This document shows, one piece after another, positions 1-9,772 of a DNA stretch of 64,000 nucleotides; position 1 is the first letter of the stretch, and the number at the start of each line of letters is the position of its first letter. The DNA is from Carnobacterium gallinarum DSM 4847 (GTDB lineage Bacteria > Bacillota > Bacilli > Lactobacillales > Carnobacteriaceae). Location: contig NZ_JQLU01000005.1 of NCBI RefSeq assembly GCF_000744375.1, positions 434,001 through 498,000 on the forward strand. The letters are read 5' to 3'. Under the pieces are notes generated by a model, which searched no databases, had not been told where the DNA came from, and saw only the letters and a list, made by a program, of their open reading frames with translations. The position numbers were made by a program, and so were the translations under genes.

Positions 1-43
1 ATGCTTGTTGTAAAAATGAATATACTTTTTTAGTTTCCATCAT
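1..43 (-). CDS. LrgA/PftA-like holin-like membrane protein, N-terminal fragment
   Basis: Only the first 14 codons are inside the window, reading MMETKKVYSFLQQA on the minus strand. A good ribosome binding site (AAGGAG, 51-56) lies upstream. The N-terminus resembles Firmicute LrgA proteins, and the position directly downstream of lytS-lytR is the classic one for lrgAB. In Staphylococcus lrgAB is linked to control of murein hydrolases; in Bacillus the homologous PftAB (YsbAB) takes up pyruvate. Family assignment is inferred mostly from context because most of the gene is missing. Confidence 0.6.
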   Translation of the reverse strand, partial: MMETKKVYSFLQQA

Positions 44-119
44 TTCTCACTCCTTATAATCTATTCGTGAAACAGCAGTGAATCACTAACAATTAATTTT
101 GTTGTTCCTTTATGACCTT

Positions 120-183
120 AGTATAGAACAATTCTATTTATTTATGCGCTTTCAATGTTGAATTAACACTATTCACTAGTGAA
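120..183 (-). promoter_or_regulatory. lrgA/pftA promoter region with cre-like site and palindrome
   Basis: On the minus strand a -10 like TATACT (120-125) has no good -35, which fits an activator-dependent promoter. Over the -35 region sits TTGAAAGCGCATAAA (141-155), one mismatch from the CcpA cre consensus WTGNAANCGNWNNCW. Further upstream is a perfect 12-bp palindrome, TTCACTAGTGAA (172-183), a candidate LytR site. That lrgAB/pftAB-type genes are controlled by LytSR and CcpA is known from other Firmicutes; the site assignments here are inference. Confidence 0.4.
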
Positions 184-265
184 ATGCCACAATCAATTGG
201 TGAGTGACCCAAACTAAAAAGTAGCAACCTTGGAAAGTATCCAAAATCACTACTTCTTACTTATC

Positions 266-979
266 TTATTTTAATCCTAAATGTTCCTTTAATCGTTTCA
301 CATAAGAACGACTAACAGGAATTTTTACACCATTGGTTACTGTAATCTGATACGTATGATTAAACCAAGGCTGAATCTCACGGATTGCTTGAATATTAAC
401 AATAAAACTACGATGAGTTCTAAGAAATTTCTGACTATCTAGTTTCGTTTCTATGCGGCTTAGCGTTTCATTTGTATCATACTGGCGCTTTTGAGTAACG
501 ATATGAGTTTCCCCATTATCAACACTTAAATATAAAATATCGGCCACTGCTACAATAAAAATCCGTTCCTCCATTTGAACAGCTAAATTGGTCGTAACAT
601 TAGGTTCATTTTCATTCTGTTTTGGATTAGTCGTTACTTTCTCAATCGCTTGTCTAATTCGTTGTTCTTCAAAAGGTTTTAAGATATAGTCAATTGCATT
701 AGCTTCAAAAGCTTGAAGTGCATATTCATCATATGCTGTTGCAAAAATTATTTGTGGTGGATTTTTCATTCGTTTGAACTTATTGGCTAACTCAAAACCA
801 CTTTCATCCGTTAAATGAATATCTAAAAAAACTAAATCAGGGCGTTGATTTAACATCTTCTCCAACGCTTCAGTAACAGATTCTGCTTCATCAATTGAAC
901 TAGCTGGATAGTTTTTAGTAATCAAATACCCTAGCTCATCTCGCGCCAAAGGTTCATCATCAACAATTAAAATATGCAT
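266..979 (-). CDS. lytR: LytTR-family response regulator LytR
   Basis: A 237-residue cytoplasmic response regulator. The N-terminal receiver domain (about 1-120) carries the acidic pocket D7/D8, the phosphoacceptor Asp53 (LVFLDIH) and the conserved Lys of ILKPF near 100. Residues about 135-235 form a LytTR DNA-binding domain. It is the partner of the LytS kinase encoded just upstream: the LytS stop codon TAG directly abuts the LytR ATG, so the two are co-transcribed and probably translationally coupled. Its expected target is the lrgA/pftA-like gene starting at 43. Assignment to LytR rather than another AgrA/LytTR regulator rests on the 5TM-LytS partner. Confidence 0.9.
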   Translation of the reverse strand: MHILIVDDEPLARDELGYLITKNYPASSIDEAESVTEALEKMLNQRPDLVFLDIHLTDESGFELANKFKRMKNPPQIIFATAYDEYALQAFEANAIDYILKPFEEQRIRQAIEKVTTNPKQNENEPNVTTNLAVQMEERIFIVAVADILYLSVDNGETHIVTQKRQYDTNETLSRIETKLDSQKFLRTHRSFIVNIQAIREIQPWFNHTYQITVTNGVKIPVSRSYVKRLKEHLGLK

Positions 980-2734
980 CTACTCACCTTCCTTTCTTTC
1001 AATGGGAATCATTAACAAAACCGTTGTCCCACCAAAACTATTTTCATGAAAATGCAGCTGCGACTCTTTACCAAATAATCCAATTAAACGTTTATTCAAA
1101 TTTTCTAAAGCCGTCCCAGTCCCCTTCTCAGAGTCAACTACTTCTAATCCAATCTGCTGTCTTTTCTCAGGGGCAATTCCAAAACCATTATCTTCTACAC
1201 TGATTTTCAAATAATTAACTTGACGGATAACTTGTACATTAATTTGATTATCTATTTTCCGATTTCCAAAAGCATGACGAATTGCATTCTCGACTAAGAC
1301 TTGTAATAAGAAAGGAGGCAATAAGATTTTACTTAACTCATCATCAATCATAAAATCTACTTGGTAACGATTAGGGAATCGGGCTTGTTCTAAAGATAAG
1401 TAAGCCGCAACGTGACGGCGTTCATCTTCTAGAGGAATCAAAACCTGTCTAGCTCCTTGTAAATTGGCTCTAAAATAAGTGCTTAATTGTAACAATAATT
1501 CACGCGCTTGTTCTGGTTTTTGGCGCATTAAAGCTGAAATTGTATTCATAGCATTAAAGAAAAAATGCGGATTTACTTGTGCTTGCAAAGATTTTATTTC
1601 GGCATCTTTCAATAACTTAGATTGTACTTCAGCCTCACCAAGTTCCAGCTGGCTCGAAAAAATACTGCCTAACCCTTCAGCCAGCTGCTCTTCAACATGT
1701 GTTAATTTATTTGAATCTGTAAAATACATTTTTAAGGTTCCCACAACACGCTGCTGCGATGTCAACGGAATAACAATTGCAGCATGTAATTGACAATTTG
1801 GCTCGCTACAACCAATCTCACGTTTAGAAGTAGCAATCTGAATTTTGCCTGTTTGCAATACCGCTTTAGAAAGTTCGGTAATGACTTCAAGCTCTGGAAT
1901 ATGATGATCACTTCCGACACCAACATGAGCCAAGATTTGATGTGTATCCGTCATGCTAATCGCTGCTACCTTTGTATAGCGTTTAATTATTTTAGCTACT
2001 TCACGACAAGAAGCTTCAGTTAGCCCTTCTCTAAAATAAGGCAATGTTTTAGCCGCTAATTCTAATACATCATGTGTTTGAACCGCTCGCATTTGCTCTT
2101 CTTGACGTAAGGTTGTTGTAATAATTGATAAAAAAATAAAAGTCCCCACACTATTTAAAAGAATCATTGGAAAAGCAATAAATTTAACTAAATCCCAGCC
2201 TTCACTCAATGTACCACTAAATAAAAAAACAAACAGCATTTGAACAATTTCCATTAAAGCCCCAATTAAAGCAGCTTGCCATGGTGAAGGAAAGCGCTTA
2301 GACTTAGCCATCTTTGCTCCAACCAAACCCGATAAAAGACCAACTAAAGGGGAAGAAAAAATATAAAAGACTGAACTTCCTCCACCTTGAAAGAAACGGT
2401 GAGTTCCGGCAATTAATCCAACGATAATTCCAACAAATGGTCCACCAATTAATCCTGAAACACCAATCGCAAGTGTTCGTGTGTTGGCAATCGAAGCATG
2501 TTCAGATAGAACGGTTAACAGATCTGTAGAAATAATTCGATTTGCAGTAATCTCAACTCCAGTAAAATTAGAAATAATGGCAAATAACGCAAAAATACCA
2601 CTTAACTGTAACTTTGAAGATAACTTTTCACGCGTTAATAAAATATTTTTAAAATAAGCAACATTAACTAATAAAAAAGCTAGCAAAACAATTAATCCTA
2701 CTCGCTCCATCATCATAATAAATAAATTAAACAT
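980..2734 (-). CDS. lytS: Sensor histidine kinase LytS (5TM-5TMR_LYT type)
   Basis: A 584-residue membrane histidine kinase. About residues 1-205 are the hydrophobic multi-pass sensor of the 5TM-5TMR_LYT family, 230-355 look like a GAF domain, then comes the His_kinase box NPHFFFNAMNTISAL with the phosphoacceptor His near 390, and a C-terminal HATPase domain with N and G boxes (ENAIRHAFG, DNGFGI, GTGTALENL). It phosphorylates LytR, encoded next in the operon. The ATG at 2734 is preceded by AAGGTGG; the further Mets at residues 7-9 are less well placed. Confidence 0.92.
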   Translation of the reverse strand: MFNLFIMMMERVGLIVLLAFLLVNVAYFKNILLTREKLSSKLQLSGIFALFAIISNFTGVEITANRIISTDLLTVLSEHASIANTRTLAIGVSGLIGGPFVGIIVGLIAGTHRFFQGGGSSVFYIFSSPLVGLLSGLVGAKMAKSKRFPSPWQAALIGALMEIVQMLFVFLFSGTLSEGWDLVKFIAFPMILLNSVGTFIFLSIITTTLRQEEQMRAVQTHDVLELAAKTLPYFREGLTEASCREVAKIIKRYTKVAAISMTDTHQILAHVGVGSDHHIPELEVITELSKAVLQTGKIQIATSKREIGCSEPNCQLHAAIVIPLTSQQRVVGTLKMYFTDSNKLTHVEEQLAEGLGSIFSSQLELGEAEVQSKLLKDAEIKSLQAQVNPHFFFNAMNTISALMRQKPEQARELLLQLSTYFRANLQGARQVLIPLEDERRHVAAYLSLEQARFPNRYQVDFMIDDELSKILLPPFLLQVLVENAIRHAFGNRKIDNQINVQVIRQVNYLKISVEDNGFGIAPEKRQQIGLEVVDSEKGTGTALENLNKRLIGLFGKESQLHFHENSFGGTTVLLMIPIERKEGE

Positions 2735-2883
2735 TCAATAGCCACCTTCTAAATTAAAAACTTGTTTACTTACCTAACAGTTTAGCATGTTACATAAGTA
2801 ATAACCAATAGAAGAATAAAAATTTCATCATTTCCATTTACAAGCCTTATTCTATTTTTCACTTGTGATCAAAATAAAAAAAT

Positions 2884-2913
2884 AACCTCCTGGCAAGTAG
2901 TTACCAGGAGGTT
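2884..2913 (-). terminator. Rho-independent terminator of the ABC exporter operon
   Basis: Perfect 10-bp stem AACCTCCTGG/CCAGGAGGTT with a 10-nt loop, followed on the minus strand by a T-rich tail (ATTTTTTTATTTT). It lies directly after the second ABC gene. Confidence 0.9.
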
Positions 2914-2923
2914 AAATTAAAAC

Positions 2924-4702
2924 TTAAGCATCTTCTAAAACAAATTGATTGTGATAAAGTTCTGAATAGAAACCTTTTTCTTTTAATAAAGACTCATGAG
3001 TTCCTTCTTCAATAACCGTTCCTTCTTTTAAAACCACAATGTAATCTGCATTTAAAATCGTTTTTAAACGATGGGCAATTACAAAGCTTGTTCGACCAGC
3101 AATAATATTTTCCATCGCTTTTTGAATCTTACTTTCGGTTACCGTATCCACATTACTTGTCGCTTCATCTAGAATCAATAATGATGGATTCGTAATAATT
3201 GTACGAGCAATACTAATTAATTGCTTTTGCCCAACACTAAAAATACTATTTTCATCACTAATCTCAGTTTCATATCCTTTTTCCAAACTCATAATAAAGT
3301 CATGAATATGTGCTTGTTTTGTGGCACTTTCAATTTCTTCATCTGTTGCATCAGTTTTGCCAAAGACAATGTTATCACGAATCGTTCCTGAAAATAGAAC
3401 CGAGTCTTGTAATACAATTCCAATTTCTTTTCTCAAAGAGGCTAATTGAATATCTCGAATATCTGTTCCATCGATATAAATTGCACCATTATCAACATTA
3501 TAGAAACGATTCAATAGATTCATAATCGTTGTTTTACCAGATCCCGTTGGTCCAACTAAGGCCACCATTTGACCTTTTTTCGCAGAAATACTCACATCTT
3601 TTAGAACTGGTTTTTCTGATACATAAGCAAAATCAACATGATCTAGACGAACTTCTTCATGAATACCGTCGATTGCCTTAACATCTGGGCGCTCAAATTC
3701 AGGAGTTTCATCAAAAATCTCACTAACACGACGTGCCCCAGTAATCGCTAGTTGTAACATACTATATTGCGAAGAAATCTGAGTCAACGGCATATAGAAT
3801 TGTTGTGAATATTGAACAAACATCACGATTAATCCTAAAGCTACTGTCCGATCCACTTGACCGTCTAATGCCATTGATCCACCAAAGAAAATGACAATTG
3901 CAGTATTAAACAAGGAAATTCCTTGCATCATTGGGAATAACAATCCTGAATAAACTTGTCCCTTATAGGTAGCTTTTTTCACAGTATTATTGTATCCAAT
4001 AAAACCGTCAATCGTTTCTTCCTCTAATCCATTCGTAATAATCACCTTTTGACCAGAGATTTTTTCATCAATATACCCATTCAATTCACCAATACTGTCT
4101 TGTTGTAAATTAACATATTTGCGTGCTTGACGAATCACTAAAGTCGCTGCCAAAATTGCAAATGGTGAAGCCGCTAACGTAATCCATGAAAGCTTCACAT
4201 TTTGTTGGAACATCATAATAATAACACCAATCATCAATGCTAAATTTGATAAAACTTGTGTCAACGCTTGATTCAACGTATTTGAAATATTATCTAAATC
4301 ACTTGTAAAACGGCTTAACATTTCACCATCACGATGACTATCAAAAAAGCGAATCGATAATTTTTCCATCCGTTTAAATAAATCTAAACGCATTTTATTC
4401 GTTGAATGACCTGCAACACCAGCCATCAAAATATTTTGAATGAACGTTCCACCTGCTAATAAGACATAAAAGATGACTAACATCCATATAATATGCACAA
4501 AATCACTTTTATCATCAACACCTGTAGTAAATAAACGTGTTGCATAATTAGCTAACTCTTGAATCGCCTCACTAATATACTTAGGAGCCTTCACCTGTAA
4601 ATAAGTTGACCCAATAATCGCAATAATAATTACACTTAGACGTAGCTTAAAGTGACGAAGATAGTCCCAGAAAAAGCTTACTGTTCGTTTAAATTCAGTC
4701 AT
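2924..4702 (-). CDS. Heterodimeric ABC multidrug exporter subunit (consensus Walker B)
   Basis: A 592-residue half-transporter: six transmembrane helices (about 1-330) then an ATPase domain. Walker A is GPTGSGKTT, and Walker B is [12 protein letters not shown] with the catalytic Glu present and an intact switch His (FVIAHRL). Its signature motif is degenerate (FSVGQ instead of LSGGQ). The partner encoded upstream has the opposite pattern, so together they form one consensus and one degenerate ATP site, as in LmrCD, BmrCD and the enterococcal EfrAB/EfrCD exporters. The start codon overlaps the partner's stop (TAATG). The substrate cannot be read from the sequence. Confidence 0.9.
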   Translation of the reverse strand: MTEFKRTVSFFWDYLRHFKLRLSVIIIAIIGSTYLQVKAPKYISEAIQELANYATRLFTTGVDDKSDFVHIIWMLVIFYVLLAGGTFIQNILMAGVAGHSTNKMRLDLFKRMEKLSIRFFDSHRDGEMLSRFTSDLDNISNTLNQALTQVLSNLALMIGVIIMMFQQNVKLSWITLAASPFAILAATLVIRQARKYVNLQQDSIGELNGYIDEKISGQKVIITNGLEEETIDGFIGYNNTVKKATYKGQVYSGLLFPMMQGISLFNTAIVIFFGGSMALDGQVDRTVALGLIVMFVQYSQQFYMPLTQISSQYSMLQLAITGARRVSEIFDETPEFERPDVKAIDGIHEEVRLDHVDFAYVSEKPVLKDVSISAKKGQMVALVGPTGSGKTTIMNLLNRFYNVDNGAIYIDGTDIRDIQLASLRKEIGIVLQDSVLFSGTIRDNIVFGKTDATDEEIESATKQAHIHDFIMSLEKGYETEISDENSIFSVGQKQLISIARTIITNPSLLILDEATSNVDTVTESKIQKAMENIIAGRTSFVIAHRLKTILNADYIVVLKEGTVIEEGTHESLLKEKGFYSELYHNQFVLEDA

Positions 4703-6423
4703 TATTCAGCCACCTCTTTTCCTTTTTGCGTATCATATATTTCACGGTAAACCGCACTTTCCTTCAATAATTCTTTATGATTACCTACATTCACCAAACG
4801 TCCCTCATCTAAAACCAAAATCTTATCTGCTTGAATTACTGAAGAGATTTTTTGAGCAATAATAAAGGTTGTTGTATCATCTAGTTCCTTATCCAAGGCT
4901 TCTTTGACAAGCTTTTCAGAGCGAGCATCTAATGCACTCGTACTATCATCCAATATTAAAACATTTGGATTTCCAATGATTCCACGAGTAATTGACAAAC
5001 GTTGTTTTTGACCACCTGAATAGTTCAATCCACGTTCTTCCACCATCGAATCATACCGTTGAGCTTGTTTTTCAATAAATTCTTTTGCTTGAGCTATTGC
5101 CGAAGCTTTTTCCATTTCTGGCATAGTTGCATCTTTTTTACCTTGGCGTAAATTTTCAGCAATTGTTCCCGAGAATAGAATTGCTCGTTGTGAAACTAAA
5201 GCAACGGTTTTTCTTAAACTTACTTTACTAATTTTTTTCAAAGGTTCATTTCCAATAAAAATTTCACCTTCTGTTGGATCATACAATCGTGGAATTAATT
5301 GTGCTAATGTTGACTTCCCTGAACCTGTTGCGCCAACAATTCCGACTAGTTCACCTGGTTGTGCTGAAAAAGAAATATCCTTTAAAGCTGGCGTATCATC
5401 TCCATCATATTGGAAACTTACATGTTTAAACTCAACACTACCTGTTAAAGGTGCCGTTTCATCTGAATCTTCATACGTAATATCAGGATTTGTTTTTAAG
5501 ATTTCGCCAATCCGACCTAAAGAAATCATTGCTCTTGAAGCCATCATCATTAACATTCCACCAATAATAATTGCCATCATAATCTGCATTAAATAACTCA
5601 TAAACGAAGCAATTGCTCCGATTACAGCTGGATCATCTTTTACCATATCTCCAACAAAATAAATAGACACTACAATTGCTAGATTAGAAACTAACATAAA
5701 TGCCGGAATCATAATTGAAAATAAATTTCCTACCGTAATGGTATGCTTGGTTAATAGGTCACTCACCTTCGTAAATCGTTTTAACTCATTTTCCTCTTGA
5801 ACAAAAGATTTTACAACACGAATTCCCGCTAAATTTTCTTTAGCAATTCCATTCACTTTGTCCAGAAATCCTTGAATCATGCCAAAATGTTTACCCATTG
5901 CACCAAAAGTAACAAATACAATAATAAATACTAGGACAACTAATACAACAATTACCCACCACAAACTAGGTAATGTATACATCGCTAAAATAAAACTACC
6001 GATAAATAATAACGGAATCCGCACAAGTGATTGTAAAGCCAACATCACTAAATTCTGGACTTGCGTAATATCATTGGTTAAACGTACAACTAGATTTCCT
6101 GTAGAAAAACGCTCAATATTACTAAAAGAAAAAGTTTGAATTTTACGGAAACTTTCTTCACGTAAATTCGCTCCAACTTCTTGGGCAACCTTCGCTGAAG
6201 TAATTGTATTTAAAATTCCTGCAATTAATCCTATTGCTGCTACACCAATCAAAACCACACCAATTGAATTAATATTATCCAGATCATCTTTCAAAATTGC
6301 TTCTAACACTTGTTGTAATAGTTTAGGTTGCCATAATTGTGATACAACTGTGGCAGCCGTTAAAACAATTGACAAAAAAGTATAGAATTTAAATTTTTTC
6401 ATTTGTTGGAATAAAATTCCCAT
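4702..6423 (-). CDS. Heterodimeric ABC multidrug exporter subunit (degenerate Walker B)
   Basis: A 573-residue half-transporter with six transmembrane helices and a C-terminal ATPase domain. Walker A is GATGSGKST and the signature is the intact YSGGQ. Walker B reads [12 protein letters not shown], so the catalytic Glu is replaced by Asp, and the switch position reads IIAQKI (Gln for His). These changes mark the degenerate site of asymmetric heterodimeric exporters. It is the first gene of the pair; its TAA shares one base with the next ATG. The start at 6423 has a good site (AAGGAGGAAG) upstream. Confidence 0.9.
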   Translation of the reverse strand: MGILFQQMKKFKFYTFLSIVLTAATVVSQLWQPKLLQQVLEAILKDDLDNINSIGVVLIGVAAIGLIAGILNTITSAKVAQEVGANLREESFRKIQTFSFSNIERFSTGNLVVRLTNDITQVQNLVMLALQSLVRIPLLFIGSFILAMYTLPSLWWVIVVLVVLVFIIVFVTFGAMGKHFGMIQGFLDKVNGIAKENLAGIRVVKSFVQEENELKRFTKVSDLLTKHTITVGNLFSIMIPAFMLVSNLAIVVSIYFVGDMVKDDPAVIGAIASFMSYLMQIMMAIIIGGMLMMMASRAMISLGRIGEILKTNPDITYEDSDETAPLTGSVEFKHVSFQYDGDDTPALKDISFSAQPGELVGIVGATGSGKSTLAQLIPRLYDPTEGEIFIGNEPLKKISKVSLRKTVALVSQRAILFSGTIAENLRQGKKDATMPEMEKASAIAQAKEFIEKQAQRYDSMVEERGLNYSGGQKQRLSITRGIIGNPNVLILDDSTSALDARSEKLVKEALDKELDDTTTFIIAQKISSVIQADKILVLDEGRLVNVGNHKELLKESAVYREIYDTQKGKEVAE

Positions 6424-6748
6424 AAACTGTCTTCCTCCTTAAATTCCTGACTAATCTTCCTAAAAGTGTAATGGACTAATAGAGATTATTTATGCTTTGA
6501 TTTAAGTAATTTTTACCATTTCTTAAACATCACATTTCAGATAGACCTTTATTCTATAGTAAGCATAGCTTCAATGCAAGTCATTTTTTAACTAAATTTT
6601 CATTTAATAAAAATCAATAATTAATAATTAAATGTCAGACAATTTCTATTGTTTTTTTTAGTGAAATTTAATTTCACTATTTTTTTTACAGCACAAAAAA
6701 ACTGCATAAATTAACATCTATCATGTCAATCTATACAGCAAAGTTTTC
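6424..6748. other. Intergenic region with an unassigned terminator-like hairpin
   Basis: This AT-rich 325-bp gap must hold the promoter of the ABC operon, but I see no convincing -35/-10 pair. It contains a perfect 9-bp stem with 3-nt loop, TAGTGAAAT/ATTTCACTA (6659-6679), followed on the plus strand by eight Ts. It therefore reads as a plus-strand terminator although no plus-strand gene precedes it. The flanks are A-rich on the minus strand, so it is not a normal terminator for the minus gene at 6749-7276. Confidence 0.5.
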
Positions 6749-7276
6749 TTAAAAATCAATCCACTCATTTTTTTTAATTTGGTATTCTTCTTCCGAGATA
6801 ATTCCTTGATCCCGTAATTTTTTCAATTGTTCCATATCATCTAGTAATGTTGTAGACTGTCCACTAGCTGTTTTAATTGGTGCTGGTGTTTTACGGCTAA
6901 GCATCATAATTCCAGCAATTAACCACAAGATTCCTTGAAAACTTGCGATACTAAAAATTCCTAAAATCAAAACAACAATTCCCCAGCCCTGTTTATTGTT
7001 CTTAATTTTAAATGAACCAATAAAACCTAAAATTGTCATACCAATACAAAAAACTGTAATAATAACAAAAAATGCTAGTCCTATTTTTGCATCTGTATTG
7101 GAATAATCAGCTGCGCTACTATATGTATCGTAATAGTAGTCATCTCCTGTATTAAGTGCATTTGTTGCTGAAAGGCTAAAAGCCATTATTGCTGAAAATA
7201 AAATCATTAATCCTGAAATCAACGCACTAATAATCGATCCAATTAATGCTAAAATATATTCAGTTTTTCTATCCAT
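6749..7276 (-). CDS. Membrane protein with C-terminal SHOCT domain (DUF4064-like)
   Basis: A 175-residue protein with four predicted membrane helices (about 9-33, 66-88, 97-112 and 113-126) and a short acidic, tyrosine-rich stretch between the first two. Residues about 143-172 (DDMEQLKKLRDQGIISEEEY) match the SHOCT helical hairpin found at the end of many small bacterial membrane proteins. The hydrophobic part resembles the DUF4064 family. It is probably in an operon with the protein at 7300-7686, 23 bp upstream. Function unknown. Confidence 0.7.
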   Translation of the reverse strand: MDRKTEYILALIGSIISALISGLMILFSAIMAFSLSATNALNTGDDYYYDTYSSAADYSNTDAKIGLAFFVIITVFCIGMTILGFIGSFKIKNNKQGWGIVVLILGIFSIASFQGILWLIAGIMMLSRKTPAPIKTASGQSTTLLDDMEQLKKLRDQGIISEEEYQIKKNEWIDF

Positions 7277-7299
7277 TCTTCTTTTCCTCCATTTTCCAA

Positions 7300-7686
7300 C
7301 TATTCTTTCGATTCAATATCTTCCACTTCACTTGATTCTTTTTTTGTAAGATCGACAACTGTTAACTCTTCACTTACTACTTCTACGGATTCATTAGGCT
7401 CTTCAACTACATCAACAGTCTCACTAGAAACCTCAACAACTACATCATCTGTTGCTTTAAATTGGTTCTGCCCATCTTTTAACTTGTTAATTTCAAGTCT
7501 AAGTAAATAAATTTCACGTTCATATTTATCCGTATCCTTATTCAAAACCGATTGTTCAATTCCTTTAATGATTGCTTTTTTGATTACAAAATACCAAAGA
7601 AAAATTGCGCCAACAATTATCGCAATATAAAAAACAGCAATAAATAAAATAAAGAAACCAGAAAAAATTGCAGCTACGTTTCCCAT
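7300..7686 (-). CDS. Small membrane-anchored protein with coiled-coil and acidic tail
   Basis: I start this gene at the ATG at 7686 (MGNVAAIF), which has GGTGG upstream. The in-frame ATG six codons earlier (7704) has no ribosome binding site. The resulting 128-residue protein has one long N-terminal membrane helix (about 5-35), a charged segment likely to form a coiled coil (about 48-72) and a Val/Glu/Ser-rich acidic C-terminus. I do not recognise the family. It precedes the SHOCT membrane protein in the same direction, so the two may work together. Confidence 0.65.
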   Translation of the reverse strand: MGNVAAIFSGFFILFIAVFYIAIIVGAIFLWYFVIKKAIIKGIEQSVLNKDTDKYEREIYLLRLEINKLKDGQNQFKATDDVVVEVSSETVDVVEEPNESVEVVSEELTVVDLTKKESSEVEDIESKE

Positions 7687-7927
7687 GTTCTTACCACCCT
7701 TCATTTTTTAATTACATGAGTCTTCTAATTATACTCTTTTTTGCAACATTCGTCATGTTAAATTTTATCATCCGCTTTCATTTAAACCACCTTGCTCATT
7801 ACTGTTACTACACTTGATAATAAGCAGATGTACAGATTATGAAAGAAAGTATCCGTACTGGATTGACGTTAGCTTTATTAAATTGATTTATTTTAAATCC
7901 TACTCATCCTTTTAATTTCACAAAAAA

Positions 7928-7962
7928 ATGCTCTTATCCTAATTAATCATGGATAAGAGCAT
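7928..7962 (-). terminator. Terminator downstream of tRNA-Leu
   Basis: A 12-bp perfect stem, ATGCTCTTATCC/GGATAAGAGCAT, with T-runs on both strands. It is seven bases past the 3' end of the minus-strand tRNA-Leu. Confidence 0.9.
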
Positions 7963-7968
7963 TTTTTA

Positions 7969-8051
7969 TGCGGTCAAGAAGACTCGAACTTCCACGGGAT
8001 TACTCCCACTACCCCCTCAAGGTAGCGCGTCTGCCATTCCGCCATGACCGC
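7969..8051 (-). tRNA. tRNA-Leu (anticodon GAG)
   Basis: An 83-nt tRNA with 7-bp acceptor stem GCGGTCA/TGACCGC, long variable arm typical of tRNA-Leu, T-loop TTCGAGT, and anticodon stem CTACC/GGTAG around loop TTGAGGG, giving anticodon GAG. The 3' CCA is not encoded. Confidence 0.95.
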
Positions 8052-8110
8052 AAATTCAACTCATTAAGTATAAATCGCTACCCTTTTTTTGTCAATTATC
8101 CTTTGACGAA

Positions 8111-8581
8111 TTAACATCTGATCTCAACACGTTTCTCCAACAAAGTTAAGCGTCCTTTACAAGAGCCACAAACATATTTATTGATATCAAATCGACGTTG
8201 ACGATACAATTTAGACTGACAATGTTGACAATAATAGACCCAATAAGCTTTTTTCGATTCATTTTTACGTAACGACTGAACAAAACGACTGCCACCGACT
8301 GCCAGCAATAAGTTTTTAAACTCAGCATCTTTATGTTGGTAGCCTCGTCCTTCTAAATGCAAATGATAATGACAAAGCTCATGTTTAATGACACCTAAAA
8401 ATTCAGTCATTCCAAAAGTCTCTAGAACTTGTAAATTAAAATCTAAATTATGACTACTTAAATGATAACGTCCTCCTGTTGTTTTCAAACGTGAATTAAA
8501 GGTTGCTTGATGTTTAAAGGCTTTGCTAAAATATTCTAGCGAAACTCTTTCAACTAATTGTTGTAATTCAATCTGATTCAT
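8111..8581 (-). CDS. SprT-like zinc metalloprotein
   Basis: A 156-residue SprT-like protein. The HExxH-type motif is HELCHYHLH (about residues 78-86). The C-terminus has a zinc ribbon built from YCQHC and VCGSC pairs (about 120-145). The SprT fold is shared with eukaryotic Spartan proteases; the role of the bacterial members (YdcK in Bacillus) is unclear. The gene stands alone between tRNA-Leu and the AraC-type regulator. The ATG at 8581 has only a weak GGATG upstream. Confidence 0.85.
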   Translation of the reverse strand: MNQIELQQLVERVSLEYFSKAFKHQATFNSRLKTTGGRYHLSSHNLDFNLQVLETFGMTEFLGVIKHELCHYHLHLEGRGYQHKDAEFKNLLLAVGGSRFVQSLRKNESKKAYWVYYCQHCQSKLYRQRRFDINKYVCGSCKGRLTLLEKRVEIRC

Positions 8582-8673
8582 TCATTCGCATCCATTCACT
8601 AATTTTCTCTATTTATTTTACTAATGTATCAAATATTCCTAAAAAAAACAAATCACCACAGGATACTCACTAT

Positions 8674-8689
8674 TATTTCCCGGGAAATA
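8674..8689. promoter_or_regulatory. 16-bp perfect palindrome upstream of the sprT-like gene
   Basis: TATTTCCCGGGAAATA is a perfect inverted repeat, with a GC core unusual for this AT-rich spacer. It is 93 bp upstream of the SprT-like start and has no T-run, so it reads as an operator candidate rather than a terminator. No regulator can be named. Confidence 0.4.
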
Positions 8690-8731
8690 CATTATTTCAC
8701 TTCTGCTTAATTACTTTATTATAGAAGAAAA

Positions 8732-8755
8732 AAACTGACCTGATAAAGTCAGCTT
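8732..8755 (-). terminator. Terminator of the AraC/GyrI regulator gene
   Basis: Stem CTGAC/GTCAG (extended by flanking A/T pairs), with a T-run on the minus strand, 13 bp past the stop codon of the regulator. Confidence 0.75.
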
Positions 8756-8767
8756 TTTTTACAATTA

Positions 8768-9628
8768 CTAATTTATTTTAACAACCGGAATCCATATTTC
8801 ACTTAAATAATCTTCACGTGCTGGATCTTCTAACGAATACCATTCAAACTCAGGACCATCGGCATGTTCATAGCCTGATTTTGGAAACCATTCTGAGAAA
8901 ATTCGCTGCCAGGCATCTTGAATAGCCTCAGGCATTGGACCTACTACTTCAAAAATCGCCCACATCTGAGAACCAATTTCCAATGTTTCAAAATCTGTTG
9001 GTGCTGCTAAAGTAGTTGCTGCTGCAACCCAATAATCCATAGTAACTGGAGTAAAATTAGCACAAACACCTAAAATTCCATCTGGAGTAGTATTAGCTAA
9101 TTCCTCAATTCTCTCAGCCGTTCCATCTTGATTTACCCGTTCCCATATCTTAGGAATTTCCTTCGCATTCTCTCCATCAATCGTACTAATCTGTTCCTTA
9201 ATCCCAACAACTTTAAATGCTGATCGTTCTTCAATTCGATACTTCATTGCAATCGCTCCCTTAATAGATAATTGAAAAGAAATAGGTGGAAAGGATTTTA
9301 ATTCAACGCCTTTTTCTCGAGCCTTTGATGGCGTTACTTGATGAATTTGATAAAAAGCTTTTGTAAATGAATCTGCTGATTGATAGCCGTATTTTACAGC
9401 TAAGTCAATAATTTTTATCTCTGTATGCTGTAAATCAAATGCAGCCGCAGTTAAGCGTCTTTTACGTATATATTCAGCTAATGAAACATCTGCAATAAAA
9501 GAAAACATCCGTTGAAAATGATAATCTGAACAACAATTCAATTTTGCTAATTCCCGTGTATTGATTTCCTGATCTAGATGCTCTTCTATATAGTCAATCG
9601 TTTGATTTAAACGTTGAATCGTATCCAT
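8768..9628 (-). CDS. AraC-family regulator with GyrI-like effector domain
   Basis: A 286-residue protein. Residues about 8-108 are an AraC-type double helix-turn-helix (ELAKLNCCSDYHFQRMF and DLAVKYGYQSADSFTKAF). Residues about 128-284 are a GyrI-like/SOUL-type small-molecule-binding domain, ending in the typical EIWIPV strand. Such regulators usually sense hydrophobic compounds or antibiotics. No adjacent efflux or detoxification gene shares its transcript, so the target is unknown. The ATG at 9628 follows GGAGGAATGGGAAA. Confidence 0.9.
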   Translation of the reverse strand: MDTIQRLNQTIDYIEEHLDQEINTRELAKLNCCSDYHFQRMFSFIADVSLAEYIRKRRLTAAAFDLQHTEIKIIDLAVKYGYQSADSFTKAFYQIHQVTPSKAREKGVELKSFPPISFQLSIKGAIAMKYRIEERSAFKVVGIKEQISTIDGENAKEIPKIWERVNQDGTAERIEELANTTPDGILGVCANFTPVTMDYWVAAATTLAAPTDFETLEIGSQMWAIFEVVGPMPEAIQDAWQRIFSEWFPKSGYEHADGPEFEWYSLEDPAREDYLSEIWIPVVKIN

Positions 9629-9726
9629 TTTCCCATTCCTCCCCTACTAACAATAATAGCCAATGCTTGATGCTCACATCCGACATTCTCTGCACCATAC
9701 TATCGGATTCGATTTAGAAAAAAAGC

Positions 9727-9760
9727 CAATAAATTGAGCCTTTAGACTAACAATTTATTG
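9727..9760 (-). terminator. Terminator of tex
   Basis: A 10-bp stem CAATAAATTG/CAATTTATTG, followed on the minus strand by GGCTTTTTTTC, 13 bp after the Tex stop codon. Confidence 0.85.
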
Positions 9761-9772
9761 ACTAGCTACTTT

